64,000 nucleotides of DNA from Pseudoalteromonas sp. T1lg88 (GCF_002964765.1 NZ_PQCF01000032.1:248001-312000); one strand, 5' to 3'. Shown: positions 8,224-17,787, numbered from the stretch's first letter. Notes: generated from the sequence alone by a model not told the origin. Translations and numbers: made by a program.

Positions 8224-11200
8224 TTATGCCGATTGCTGTTTATCTTCTGACCAAACAGCTTTGTTAAATTGCCCCAGTATGTCAGTAATAGGTTGCTCAA
8301 ATAATTTGCTTGCGCGTTTTATGCCACCCAAGCGTTGTTTGAAAATACCTTCATTAAGGTTACTTTCGTCGACAATGACATTTGCCTTCATCTGGCTCGC
8401 AATGGTTTCCAACCACGCACGCTGCGGCGTTTTCCAAGGCTGACTAGCGAGAATTTTTTCTAGCGCGTTGTCTACCCTCTGGTCATAAGGTACTAGGGCT
8501 TCACCTATTGCAGCCTGTCGGATAAAACCGATAATCCGGGCAGCAATGTCTTCATTTTTCACTTCTTTCCAGGCGACTTTTAAGTCTTCCTCTCGGAACT
8601 CGTTTTTCTCAAGTTCCAATGCCAGTTGTTTTAAACTGTCTCGACTAAGCTCCCACGGACGCTGTATCACAGTTTGGATGGCCACCATGCGATTGCTATT
8701 GGCATTGATAAACTGACTAAATGCTTGCAGGTAATCCTCAGGCTCCTGGCCGCTGCCATAGCCTGTAGAAGTGTGGATGACTTCATCGGTATGTCTGGAT
8801 ATCACAATCTTATTGCTGCCACCCCCTCCCGATACTTTCATATCCAGTAACTCACAAAGGCCAGGATGGCTGATAAACCAATCAGCGACGTCGCTGACTT
8901 TCATATTTTTAAGCTCTCTAGCAAAATCAGCTGGTGGTTTGCCAACGATGGTTTCAAAATCGGCGCTTTGCTCTGGTGAAAGGTAATTCTTTTTGCTTTG
9001 TAATTTAGCAACAAACTGATCACGAGCCAGTTGCTGTAATTTAGGATCATCACTTTGGGTAAGCTCGCCCTCTAGCTCACTAAAAGTGATGTCTACTTTA
9101 GTGACAACTGGCCTCATGTTATTAATATTTTCAAGCTGTCTGTAGATATCTACCGCGTCAAAAATATGGAAGCGTTCTTTTGCTATTTCGTCGCAACGAC
9201 GAGTGGCTCGGCCTAACATTTGCTCAAACAGGATACGACTGTTTACACGGCGCAAAAACACGAGATTGCAAATGGCAGGCACATCCACACCAGTGGTGAG
9301 TAAATCTACGGTGACGGCAATATTCGGCAACCTGTCGTTTTTGTAGCGGCGAATTTTTTCAAGAGGCTTATCTGACGTGCCCGTGATCTTTTGAATTGCA
9401 TCATCTTCTACTTCACCATGGTAGGTTTCACATGCTTCTTTTAAAGCTTCAACCACTTCATCGGCATGTTTATCCGTAACACAAAAGATAAGCGATTTTT
9501 CTTGCGAATATGGGTCCAAAGAATCACTTTCAATAAGCCATTTACAGACTGCTTTTGTGAACTCAGGAGCTATAACTTGGCGGTTAAACTGTGACACATC
9601 AAAATTAAGTTCATCCGGCGTGTTGATCAAATCAAGCTGTTGAGTTTGTGGGTCATAGACCTCAACCTCTTCGTTTTCCGCGTAATTAATACCCTCTGTG
9701 TTCAATGTTGTGTGAATCCGAGTAGGCGGCAAGTGATCAACCAAGTAACCATCAATTACCGCTTCGGTGTAACTGTATGTGAAGACAGGATCGCCAAAAA
9801 TCTCTTTGGTATGTAATGCTGGCGTTGCGGTTAAACCGACTTTAAACGCATCGAAATATTCGATCGCCGCACGATACTTTGACATATAGTCTTTTTGGTC
9901 GCGGAATTGAATTTCAGTATCACTCAGCTCACGATCAAGCAAGTAGCCACGGTGACATTCATCGACAACAATACAATCGTATTGGCCAACGCCCGGTTTT
10001 GCGCCTTCATCCGACGGATACAAAATACGTTTAACTAGACCTTGGACTGTCGCGACGTGGACTTTGGTATCGTCTTCAGGGTTGGGCTTAGGTGCTTTTT
10101 CCGGCTCTATTCCGAGGACCTCAAAGGTATCGGCAAAGGTGTTGAGGTTTTCCATGCGCACTTCACCGAAATCAACTGTTGCTTGTACACCCAAGGCACT
10201 TCTATCTACTAGGAATAAAATACGGCGATAGCGCTCGGCTTTCAATAATCGGTAAACCAGAGCAATACAGGTTTTTGTTTTACCAGTACCTGTAGCCATC
10301 GCCACCATTGCCCGCTCTCTTCCTTCTTTAATGGCCTTTTCGACACTGAGAATGGCTTGTTGTTGATAATCACGGAGCTTTAATTCGTAATCGAACCCCA
10401 TGCCATCCAATTCAGCATTGGCCTGCTGCGGGGTTTGGCGCAAATAGGTTTTAATTTCATGAGGAGTATACCAACCTTTTAGCGCCTTACGGCGGTTAGT
10501 GTTATCGCGTACATCTAAAAACCAGATCCCGCTTTCTTGCTCCAACTGCCTAAGATAAGCACGGCCATTTGCCGCGAACGTAAGAGGTGCTTTAAACTCT
10601 CCATACTGCTGCACCTCAACCCCTTGAGGCAAATGATTTATACTGCTAGCGTAGCGCTTTGCTTGATCAATGGCACTGTATACATTTTTAGCTGATTTCT
10701 TGGCTTCAATTACACCGACCAAGGTCATACCGATAAATAAGGCATAATCAGCTGGGCCGGAATCTGTTGGCCACTCGGCGATGGCCTTGTTTTTGCCCGG
10801 CTCAGGGCGCGAACCAGAGTTTGGAATTCTTTTGCCATCATGATCAACTTTATCTGCATAGCGAATATTCATCGTATCGGCTTTCCAGCCTGCCTCAACT
10901 AGTTGCTGATCGATAATGACACGGGTTTCAGCCTCGTCCATTTCAAATGGTGATTTTTCAATGCGCTTTATTTCCGCAGCCTGGTCCTTTTTAGGTTTTG
11001 CTTGGAAGGCGTTGAAGGAAGCAAAATTAGCAGCGTCCATCTTCGCTCTATACTCAGTTAGCGTTACTTCATGCTCCTCGGCGATTTGCTCCCAAATAAC
11101 CTTGTCTGCCTCCATCTTTTCAGCACGTTCTCGCTCTGCCTGTGCTTTTTCGGCTTCAACCTGGCTAAGCAACTCGGCCGTTTTAATGCGCTCGGAACTA

Positions 11201-11691
11201 CGTTGAGACTCTGTTTTTAATTGTTCAACTTGCTCTTCCAGTTGACGGACATATTCTGAAGGGTCTTGAGGTTTAACAAACTGTTGGATTGTAAACCCTT
11301 TGGCGGCACTCCCTCCAAAGGTGACATGAAACCACATAGATAACGCATGACCAACCATTAGGGATTTAAGCGCATCGCGGTGACTCTCGCTGCCAAAGGT
11401 ATGATTCGCTGTGTTACCTAGCTTGCGAATGGTATGGAATGCATCGCGCACATTATCGTCAAGACGTAGTTTGGCATCGAGGTTGCTTAGTAAATCAAGC
11501 TGTTTAACGTTGCGCCCAAATTCAACCCCTACACGTGCTGCAATCGATTGGGCAATAGCTTCACCGAGCTGGCGCATTTTGATAAGAGACGTATTGGGAT
11601 CGGGAGAAAAGTTCCGCTCAGCCGATTCAGCTAGCTTGAATAGCCAGTCTTGATGCTTTTTTAAAAAATAGAAATTGCTAGTGCTCTCCAT
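8224..11691 (-). CDS. hsdR: Type I restriction endonuclease subunit HsdR
   Basis: 1155-residue motor/nuclease subunit. An N-terminal DUF4145-like helical domain (about 1-120) and a charged coiled coil (about 145-225) precede the PD-(D/E)xK nuclease (PADYALF ... GVIEAKK, about 310-335). The SF2 translocase follows, with Walker A ATGTGKT (about 462), Walker B DECH and motif III GLTATP. The C-terminal part resembles the EcoEI-type R-subunit tail. AAGGGA precedes the ATG with good spacing. It leads the operon hsdR-hsdM-hsdS-ATPase-HNH, so the nuclease is expressed from the same transcript as the methylase. It cleaves unmodified DNA after ATP-driven translocation. No defect is visible. Confidence 0.95.
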   Translation of the reverse strand: MESTSNFYFLKKHQDWLFKLAESAERNFSPDPNTSLIKMRQLGEAIAQSIAARVGVEFGRNVKQLDLLSNLDAKLRLDDNVRDAFHTIRKLGNTANHTFGSESHRDALKSLMVGHALSMWFHVTFGGSAAKGFTIQQFVKPQDPSEYVRQLEEQVEQLKTESQRSSERIKTAELLSQVEAEKAQAERERAEKMEADKVIWEQIAEEHEVTLTEYRAKMDAANFASFNAFQAKPKKDQAAEIKRIEKSPFEMDEAETRVIIDQQLVEAGWKADTMNIRYADKVDHDGKRIPNSGSRPEPGKNKAIAEWPTDSGPADYALFIGMTLVGVIEAKKSAKNVYSAIDQAKRYASSINHLPQGVEVQQYGEFKAPLTFAANGRAYLRQLEQESGIWFLDVRDNTNRRKALKGWYTPHEIKTYLRQTPQQANAELDGMGFDYELKLRDYQQQAILSVEKAIKEGRERAMVAMATGTGKTKTCIALVYRLLKAERYRRILFLVDRSALGVQATVDFGEVRMENLNTFADTFEVLGIEPEKAPKPNPEDDTKVHVATVQGLVKRILYPSDEGAKPGVGQYDCIVVDECHRGYLLDRELSDTEIQFRDQKDYMSKYRAAIEYFDAFKVGLTATPALHTKEIFGDPVFTYSYTEAVIDGYLVDHLPPTRIHTTLNTEGINYAENEEVEVYDPQTQQLDLINTPDELNFDVSQFNRQVIAPEFTKAVCKWLIESDSLDPYSQEKSLIFCVTDKHADEVVEALKEACETYHGEVEDDAIQKITGTSDKPLEKIRRYKNDRLPNIAVTVDLLTTGVDVPAICNLVFLRRVNSRILFEQMLGRATRRCDEIAKERFHIFDAVDIYRQLENINNMRPVVTKVDITFSELEGELTQSDDPKLQQLARDQFVAKLQSKKNYLSPEQSADFETIVGKPPADFARELKNMKVSDVADWFISHPGLCELLDMKVSGGGGSNKIVISRHTDEVIHTSTGYGSGQEPEDYLQAFSQFINANSNRMVAIQTVIQRPWELSRDSLKQLALELEKNEFREEDLKVAWKEVKNEDIAARIIGFIRQAAIGEALVPYDQRVDNALEKILASQPWKTPQRAWLETIASQMKANVIVDESNLNEGIFKQRLGGIKRASKLFEQPITDILGQFNKAVWSEDKQQSA

Positions 11692-11882
11692 TGTTTAATC
11701 CCTTTTATTATTTCTACGCCCTAAAAAAATAGACCTTTAATAATAGTCAAATCATAAAAATATAATAACTGAAGGTTAGACTAAGGTCTGGACCTTTCCC
11801 TCAAAATTAACACCATGACCCCGATTTTTATACTTATAATACTTCAGTCATTGAATTCACCATTAGATCTTGAATAACTTAC

Positions 11883-12614
11883 CTAAGCCTGCTTGATATG
11901 GTTAACTAGCGCATGGAGTTGGCTGTTTAGTTCTTTTTTTATGCCCAGCTCCTCTAGATTCACTTGGGGCTTGTTCTTGTTTTTTAACCGCCACCAGCAT
12001 TTCAGGAAGCAAGGTATGTCTATACTCCATGCGACCTTCAGAATATCAGCGTCAATGTCTTTCAAAAGCTCTTCTATATTTGAATGATAGCTCTCCTTGG
12101 ATTGTTGTTGGACGTAGCTACTCAATAGTGGTTCTTCAGCTATACATTCAATATCCTGCAGTTTGTCGGTATACGCTGAAGTTGACTGTAAGTACAGCTT
12201 AATATTTTGCTTGTCTTTTAAATAGTGAGCTAGAAAGGGGTCATCTTTTGACAGTGCTTGAATGACTTCATAAAAGGAGCTCGAAAACTCTGTGCCTAAC
12301 GTGGGTTTAGAATGTTCAATTTGCGCCTCGAAAAGGCTTGTTATTAATCTGTTGAGTTCCTCATTATTTTCAGTGTGTTCACCCCAGAAGCCTATTTCAA
12401 TAAAATAGGACTTGCAGTATTCGAAGTACATGTCGGAAAGCTCTCTGTGATCCGCATATTCAACTTTGATACTGTGTCTGATTTCCAATAAGTGAAATAA
12501 AACCGACTTTTTAGTTTGTACTCGTTCGTGATGTACTTTTCTGTAAAATCCAACCAAAGCAACTATTAGTGTAGATAGAGTGCCATAAATGGCAAAAAGT
12601 AGCTTTTCATCCAT
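11883..12614 (-). CDS. Membrane-anchored helical protein, unknown
   Basis: 243 residues. One N-terminal membrane span (residues about 5-23, LLFAIYGTLSTLIVALVGFY) is followed by a basic stretch (RKVHHERVQTKK), predicting a cytoplasmic, mostly helical body of about 215 residues with no catalytic motif that I recognise. AGGGAAA precedes the start. It lies between hsdR and the divergent HEPN-McrBC operon and is transcribed with neither. Position in a defence cluster makes a role in phage response possible but unproven. Confidence 0.7.
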   Translation of the reverse strand: MDEKLLFAIYGTLSTLIVALVGFYRKVHHERVQTKKSVLFHLLEIRHSIKVEYADHRELSDMYFEYCKSYFIEIGFWGEHTENNEELNRLITSLFEAQIEHSKPTLGTEFSSSFYEVIQALSKDDPFLAHYLKDKQNIKLYLQSTSAYTDKLQDIECIAEEPLLSSYVQQQSKESYHSNIEELLKDIDADILKVAWSIDIPCFLKCWWRLKNKNKPQVNLEELGIKKELNSQLHALVNHIKQA

Positions 12615-12772
12615 GTTAGTTATATTTCCCTATTAATATTAGCTACCTAGTATGATAAAAATTAAAAATCATCGCAATCTCTCGTATTAGGCGAATGCTA
12701 ACTGTTTTCGGCCGTTAGCCGTCATATAAGCAAGAGGTTGCTAAAGCAGGATAAGCAATTTTAGGGAAGAGA

Positions 12773-13306
12773 ATGACAACGGCCTACAACAACTTCAAAA
12801 TCAGTATTAGCGAATCACTTCAACTTGCGGAGTGCTTTGATGAGCTTAATAACAATGACAAAGGTTTTACTTGCCCAGATGCGCTAAAAAAAGCAAGCCT
12901 AGTAATGGCTCTTACCGCTTGGGAAACATACGTTGAAGATGTGGTAAAAGAGAAGGTCTCAGCCAATTTCAAAATTCTCGAGGGCTCGCAAGTACATGAC
13001 TTTGTGAGCAGCCAACTCGATACACGCCTAAAGATGTTTCATAACCCAGGTTCATGTAAGACCAAACAGCTTTTTGAGGAGTTTTTTGGGTATGACGTGA
13101 CTAACCACTGGAAGTGGAATAACACTTTACCTATGCAAGCAAGAGAGCAACTTAACGCTCTTTTGAGCAAACGAGGCGACGCGGTACACCGTGGACGAAC
13201 GTGTATCCACCAGCCTAGTGTTATTAAGCGTGATGAATTGCATAAAGCTATACGATTTATCAAAGAGCTGGTCAGGGTTACTGATGAAGTTGTAGAAGCT
13301 AGATAA
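12773..13306 (+). CDS. HEPN-domain protein (RiboL-PSP-HEPN-like)
   Basis: 177-residue all-helical protein. The HEPN signature is RGDAVH, residues 134-139 (Rx4H), in a C-terminal helix, preceded by LTAWETYVEDVV typical of the RLPSP-HEPN group. HEPN proteins with an intact Rx4-6H motif are often metal-independent RNases acting in abortive defence; others only bind. The gene starts the operon HEPN-mcrB-mcrC with 17 bases to the next gene. AGGGAAG lies close before the ATG. The fold assignment is fairly sure; RNase activity is inference. Confidence 0.75.
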   Translation: MTTAYNNFKISISESLQLAECFDELNNNDKGFTCPDALKKASLVMALTAWETYVEDVVKEKVSANFKILEGSQVHDFVSSQLDTRLKMFHNPGSCKTKQLFEEFFGYDVTNHWKWNNTLPMQAREQLNALLSKRGDAVHRGRTCIHQPSVIKRDELHKAIRFIKELVRVTDEVVEAR

Positions 13307-13323
13307 CAATAATTTGGGAAGAA

Positions 13324-14088
13324 ATGATGGCTAGATTTTGTGGTGGAAAGGAACCTTCTCAGCTGTTAGTTAATGCAGAAGAGTTCAAACAAAGGTGTTT
13401 CATAGATGAAAAATCTTTGTTCACCAGTGAGGAAGTTTGGACGATTGAGCATTGTAATGAATTGATTAGATTCTTCGTTGAAAACCCAGATGCTGGCGAT
13501 GGAGATTTCTTTGAAAAGTTAAAGGTTCAACTTGAAGGAGCCTCGTTAAAAGCTAAATTGCTGATAGCAGAAATGCTCTGGCTTATGTTTTTATGCCCCA
13601 GTAATACCGGGCCCGCTACAAAAAGAGCAAATATCGAGCGTGTTGTTTCTTGGGGTGGCTTCACAATTGCGCCTAAAGCTCTAGAGCAATATCTCTCAGA
13701 TAAGGCGTTAACAGGTGTTGGTAGCTCCGGTACTGCCTTCAATACCATGCGTTGGAGAGAGCTTGCATATCTGATTCGTTTGACTCATGAGTTACTTCAA
13801 CTAAATAAAGCAAAACGAACAGAGTTACTACAGCGACCAGGTGAGTTCAGCTCGTGGCTTGAGAGGGTACCGGAGAATGAAAGCCGTCAGCTACGACACA
13901 TGCTGTTATTTCTTTTCTTTCCGGACTCACATGAACGTATTTTCGGCAATACCGATAGGCAAAGAATATTAGTCACACTCACTGCAATCACTAAAAGCCA
14001 ATATAACAAGATGACTTGCAGAGACAGAGACTCAAAGCTTTTAGAGCTCAGACAGGCTTTAGAGGAAGAGTTGGAACCAAAGAGCTAG
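13324..14088 (+). CDS. N-terminal part of frameshifted McrB-type ATPase
   Basis: 254 codons. Helical N-terminal domain ending LELRQALEEELEPKS*, which breaks off where the family normally continues into a DFYxxPLKxxW segment. That segment (GTKELDFYVEPLKSKW) is present directly afterwards in another frame, starting at 14073. Reading TTG then GGA across 14071-14075 requires one extra G, so a one-base deletion in a G run (TTGGGA to TTGGA) or a sequencing error explains the split. There is no slippery heptamer at the junction to suggest programmed frameshifting. Rejoined, the protein would be about 908 residues. The ATG-ATG start follows GGGAAG. Confidence 0.75.
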   Translation: MMARFCGGKEPSQLLVNAEEFKQRCFIDEKSLFTSEEVWTIEHCNELIRFFVENPDAGDGDFFEKLKVQLEGASLKAKLLIAEMLWLMFLCPSNTGPATKRANIERVVSWGGFTIAPKALEQYLSDKALTGVGSSGTAFNTMRWRELAYLIRLTHELLQLNKAKRTELLQRPGEFSSWLERVPENESRQLRHMLLFLFFPDSHERIFGNTDRQRILVTLTAITKSQYNKMTCRDRDSKLLELRQALEEELEPKS

Positions 14089-16049
14089 ACTTCTACGTTG
14101 AGCCATTAAAGAGTAAATGGAACACTTCAAGCGAGAAGTTGCAAGATACTGAAATTCAGGAACCAATCGGGAGCTACGGTGTGAAAGACAAGGTGAAAGG
14201 TAAAAATAGCTTGAATCAAATTCTTTACGGCCCTCCGGGAACAGGAAAAACCTATAACACTATTAACAAAGCTTTGGAGATTGTTGACCCTTCTTATCTC
14301 GAACAACATATAAGTGACAGAGAGAAATTAAAATCTCGCTTTGACCAGCTAGTCAGCAGTAATCGGATTGGTTTTGTCACGTTTCATCAAAGCTTCAGCT
14401 ATGAAGATTTTGTGGAAGGAATAAAGGCCAATACCACTGAATCAGGTAACGTAACTTACAATATTGAAGATGGCATATTCAAACGTATATGTGACGCTGC
14501 TTCTGCCCAGCCAAGAACAAACCGAATTAAAAGCTCAGTTGATATCGCTGGTCGTAAAGTGTGGAAAATGTCTTTGGGCGATACACAAGGGGATGACTCT
14601 TACATATACGATCAATGCATAGACAACAATTATGTACTGTTGGGGTATGGCAATAACTTTGATTTTACCTCGAGCAGTAACCGAGCATCCGTAGCAGAAG
14701 TATATCGCATGAATGGCGTAAGCATCGAAAACGAAAGCAACGATTATAAAGTGACTTCAGTACACAATTTCCGAAACGTTATGAGTATTGGTGATTTGAT
14801 CATTGTCTCTGATGGTAATAGGAAGTTTAGAGCCATTGCCGAGGTAACAGGTGACTATGAATTTGATGTTTCGGCTGTTGAAGACGCCAGTTATTCTCAG
14901 AAGCGAAATGTAATTTGGCATCGGGTATACAGCCCTTCGCTGCCACTGGAGGAGTTGTTTAATAAGAATCTCTCTCAGATGACTTTATACAGGCTACGAG
15001 AACCTGTTTTAGATAGTACAAAGTTGAAAGAACTTTTAACAGGAGACGACCCTACCAGCGATTCAATACCGCGTGTTTGTGAAGGTATGAAAATCTCGTC
15101 ATACAGTATTGATAAAATTACCGATGATGTCATAACGTTAATAAAGCCTAATGGGGCGCTTTTACCTTTACCAAGGCTGATAGTCGATGAATTAACTTCT
15201 TTAGTGAAGAGTAAAAAGCTGACAATAGAACAGATACGCAATAAAGAAGTTTTTCAGTGGAACGAAAGCCCGAAGTTAGAGAAATATATTGTTAACGGGT
15301 ATCAAAATGTTCTCGCACCTCTGGTCGAGAATATTGTTAATTATGGGATAGGAGCGAGAGTAGCACCGCAGAGTGAAAAGCGTGTGTTGATAATCGATGA
15401 AATTAACCGAGGGAATATTTCTAATATTTTTGGTGAGTTGATTACACTTATAGAGCCCAGCAAACGAGCTGGTGGAGCTGAGGCATTAGCACTAAAGCTA
15501 CCATACTCAAAACAACAGTTCAGTGTACCGTCAAACCTCCATATCATCGGGACCATGAATACTGCTGACAAGTCCCTTGCACAAGTAGATATTGCACTTC
15601 GTCGCCGTTTTGAATTTATCGAAATGATGCCTCACCCTGAGTTATTAGGAGGCGTGTTGGTTGAAGGGATTGACATAGAGAGGCTTCTGTCAGTCATCAA
15701 TCAACGTATCGAACTTTTATATGATCGTGAGCACACACTTGGGCATAGCTTCTTTTTACCGTTGAAAGAGAACCCTTCGTTAAGGCTGTTGGCTAGGATT
15801 TTCCAGTTGGAAATTTTACCTCTTCTGGAAGAGTACTTTTTCGAGGATTGGGAACGAGTAGGCCAAGTGTTAGGTGACCACCTAAAAGATGATCCGAAGT
15901 TGAAGTTCATCATAGAGAAGTATGACGACAGCTCGATAAGTAAACTAATGGGTCATGATTGGCGCTCTGAGGGAATAACTCCATTTACACGCAACCCAGC
16001 AGCTCTTGAAAGTATTGAGGCGTACAAGGGGATATACAGTGCGCTCTAG
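14016..16049 (+). CDS. mcrB: McrB-type GTPase/AAA+ motor with EVE-like insert (C-terminal part)
   Basis: 677 codons in the open frame; the first about 19 are probably out-of-frame read-through of the upstream half, and homologous sequence begins at GTKELDFY. Walker A GPPGTGKT is at residues 72-79, then TFHQSFSYEDFVEG, typical of McrB. Residues about 175-305 form an insert (KVWKMSLGD ... NYVLLGYG ... IGDLIIVSDG) resembling an EVE/PUA modified-base reader. Walker B with the McrB signature IIDEINRGN is at about 459-467, followed by GTMNTADKS and ALRRRFEF. With McrC it would translocate on and cut DNA carrying modified bases. It has no ribosome binding site of its own, supporting the frameshift reading. 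It overlaps mcrC by 11 bases. Confidence 0.85.
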   Translation: MQRQRLKAFRAQTGFRGRVGTKELDFYVEPLKSKWNTSSEKLQDTEIQEPIGSYGVKDKVKGKNSLNQILYGPPGTGKTYNTINKALEIVDPSYLEQHISDREKLKSRFDQLVSSNRIGFVTFHQSFSYEDFVEGIKANTTESGNVTYNIEDGIFKRICDAASAQPRTNRIKSSVDIAGRKVWKMSLGDTQGDDSYIYDQCIDNNYVLLGYGNNFDFTSSSNRASVAEVYRMNGVSIENESNDYKVTSVHNFRNVMSIGDLIIVSDGNRKFRAIAEVTGDYEFDVSAVEDASYSQKRNVIWHRVYSPSLPLEELFNKNLSQMTLYRLREPVLDSTKLKELLTGDDPTSDSIPRVCEGMKISSYSIDKITDDVITLIKPNGALLPLPRLIVDELTSLVKSKKLTIEQIRNKEVFQWNESPKLEKYIVNGYQNVLAPLVENIVNYGIGARVAPQSEKRVLIIDEINRGNISNIFGELITLIEPSKRAGGAEALALKLPYSKQQFSVPSNLHIIGTMNTADKSLAQVDIALRRRFEFIEMMPHPELLGGVLVEGIDIERLLSVINQRIELLYDREHTLGHSFFLPLKENPSLRLLARIFQLEILPLLEEYFFEDWERVGQVLGDHLKDDPKLKFIIEKYDDSSISKLMGHDWRSEGITPFTRNPAALESIEAYKGIYSAL

Positions 16050-17316
16050 TGCCTTGGATATTAGCGTACGAGAGTTTGCTATTTTGACTAACAATGGGAA
16101 AGAGCAGGGGTTAGACTGCCAATCTATTCCATCTAGCGCTTTCCTGTGGTTATTGGAGAATGGTGTTAGTCACGATGATAGCCAACGTGAGCTGGTGAGA
16201 GTGAAACGATATGGGCGGTCGATTGCATTACAGGTCGTAAACTATGTGGGAGTATTAGAAACGCCATGCGGAGCCAGAATAGAAATTTTACCGAAAATCT
16301 CTAAGTCTACTGACAACCAAGAAAGTACAAGACAAGTGCTGTTGAAAATGTTGGCTATGGTTGAAAACCTAGAATTAAAACAGTACAGCTCTTCTCATCT
16401 GCAGCTCACGAAACAACCCTTGTACGAGGTATTAATTAGCTACTTCTTACACTCGGTGTCGAAGTTAATTAAACAAGGTGTTAGATACGAATATCAACGT
16501 AAAGACAAAAATTCACCGTTTCTTAGAGGGCGGTTGAATTTGTCAAAGCAATTGTCACAAAGACCAGGGAAAGGTAGCGAATTTCATATTAACGTTGATG
16601 TGTACACTCCTGACAGGGCAGAAAACAAATTAATACATGCAGCGTTAAAACAAGTACTAAAGTGGACTAAATCGGATGCTAACCGTAGATTGGGGAGAGA
16701 ACTATTGTTCTTTTTCCATGAGATAGACATATCAACAAACTACGAGCAGGACTTTCGATTATGGAGGGATGATCGAACTCTTGCTCACTATCGGCCTTTG
16801 AAACCATGGTGTGAGTTAATTCTGAGTTATAGATCGCCTATTTCTATGGTTGGAAAACATCGTGGCATTTCATTTCTCTTCCCGATGGAGACGCTTTTTG
16901 AGCGATATGTTGCGAAGCAGCTTTCTATTCAAATACCCAAGTCTTTTTCATTAAAGCAACAAGTTCGACACCTTGGCTTGACGGAACATAAAGGTGATGT
17001 GTGGTTTAGACTTCAGCCCGATTTCGTAATATACGATGGTAGTAGAGCGGTATCGGTACTTGATACCAAGTGGAAGTTGATAAATGAGAGTTTAAGTAAT
17101 ACGAGCGATAAATATCATTTGAGCCAGGCGGATATTTATCAATTATTTGCTTATGGTGAAAAATACCTGAAAGGCAGGGGAGAGCTCTATTTAATTTACC
17201 CTAGCCACGCTGGATTCTCCACCAGCCTTGAAAGCTTCAACTACAAAGATGATTTAAAGTTAAATGTTGTTCCGTATGATCTGGTCAACGATACGTGCCC
17301 AATAGCTTTGGGGTAG
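16039..17316 (+). CDS. mcrC: McrC-type nuclease subunit of 5-modified-DNA restriction system
   Basis: 425 residues from a GTG start at 16039, preceded by AAGGGG at 8 bases; an ATG at 16006 in the same frame is less likely because it lies inside mcrB without a ribosome binding site. The N-terminal part (residues about 1-110) carries the McrB-stimulating domain. The C-terminal nuclease shows LQPDFVIYDG then VLDTKWK, the PD-(D/E)xK catalytic residues of McrC. It cuts DNA when driven by the McrB ring. It overlaps the mcrB end by 11 bases. McrC itself appears intact even though its partner gene is frameshifted. Confidence 0.9.
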   Translation: MRSSALDISVREFAILTNNGKEQGLDCQSIPSSAFLWLLENGVSHDDSQRELVRVKRYGRSIALQVVNYVGVLETPCGARIEILPKISKSTDNQESTRQVLLKMLAMVENLELKQYSSSHLQLTKQPLYEVLISYFLHSVSKLIKQGVRYEYQRKDKNSPFLRGRLNLSKQLSQRPGKGSEFHINVDVYTPDRAENKLIHAALKQVLKWTKSDANRRLGRELLFFFHEIDISTNYEQDFRLWRDDRTLAHYRPLKPWCELILSYRSPISMVGKHRGISFLFPMETLFERYVAKQLSIQIPKSFSLKQQVRHLGLTEHKGDVWFRLQPDFVIYDGSRAVSVLDTKWKLINESLSNTSDKYHLSQADIYQLFAYGEKYLKGRGELYLIYPSHAGFSTSLESFNYKDDLKLNVVPYDLVNDTCPIALG

Positions 17317-17360
17317 TTACTGTATGTAACCCTCATTATGCTAGCAGACTGCTAATTCAC

Positions 17361-17711
17361 TTATTCTGATTTTAAGGTTTTAGTAATGCACTTTGATATA
17401 TCTTTCATACTTTCACTCAGTGATGAGCTAATAACATCAAGTGGAATGTACTTATTTTTTACGAAATCAATAGCTTCGGCTTCAGGTGAAGCGAGCAAAA
17501 TATCAAAATAAACCTCAAGCCTATCTTGATTTTGGTCACGCTGTAACGCCTTTATGAAGTTTGCTTCAAACTTACGTATTTCACTATCATCATCGAAATC
17601 ATGTGTCTCAGTGTATATGTATCTTGCAGCTTGGTTTCTGGACCAGCCTAGCATGTTAATTAAAGCCACTAGTTCTAGTTTTATTTGTGATTCTTTTTTG
17701 GGTGTCCCCAT
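17361..17711 (-). CDS. Hypothetical protein with possible HTH segment
   Basis: 116 residues from the ATG at 17711 (protein begins MGTPKKESQIK), chosen because GGAGAAAGGAC lies at the right distance; a longer frame reaching 17828 lacks this. The stretch INMLGWSRNQAARYIYTET looks like a helix-turn-helix, followed by a charged helical body. I do not recognise the family. It is divergent from a 39-residue ORF at 17788, with 76 bases between starts, so it may regulate it or be its partner. Confidence 0.6.
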   Translation of the reverse strand: MGTPKKESQIKLELVALINMLGWSRNQAARYIYTETHDFDDDSEIRKFEANFIKALQRDQNQDRLEVYFDILLASPEAEAIDFVKNKYIPLDVISSSLSESMKDISKCITKTLKSE

Positions 17712-17787
17712 TTGTCCTTTCTCCGTGTGCAAATATGAATCTGTCTCCGATAGAGACATTACACAATCTAAATTTAAGGAAATTATC

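Noticed and set aside
14016-14072. True N-terminus of McrB at the ATG 14016
   Set aside because: These codons are the out-of-frame reading of the upstream half; no ribosome binding site, and family-like sequence starts only at 14073.
14065-14080. Programmed -1 frameshift in mcrB
   Set aside because: The junction GAAGAGTTGGAACC has no slippery heptamer and I see no stimulatory hairpin; a one-base deletion is simpler.
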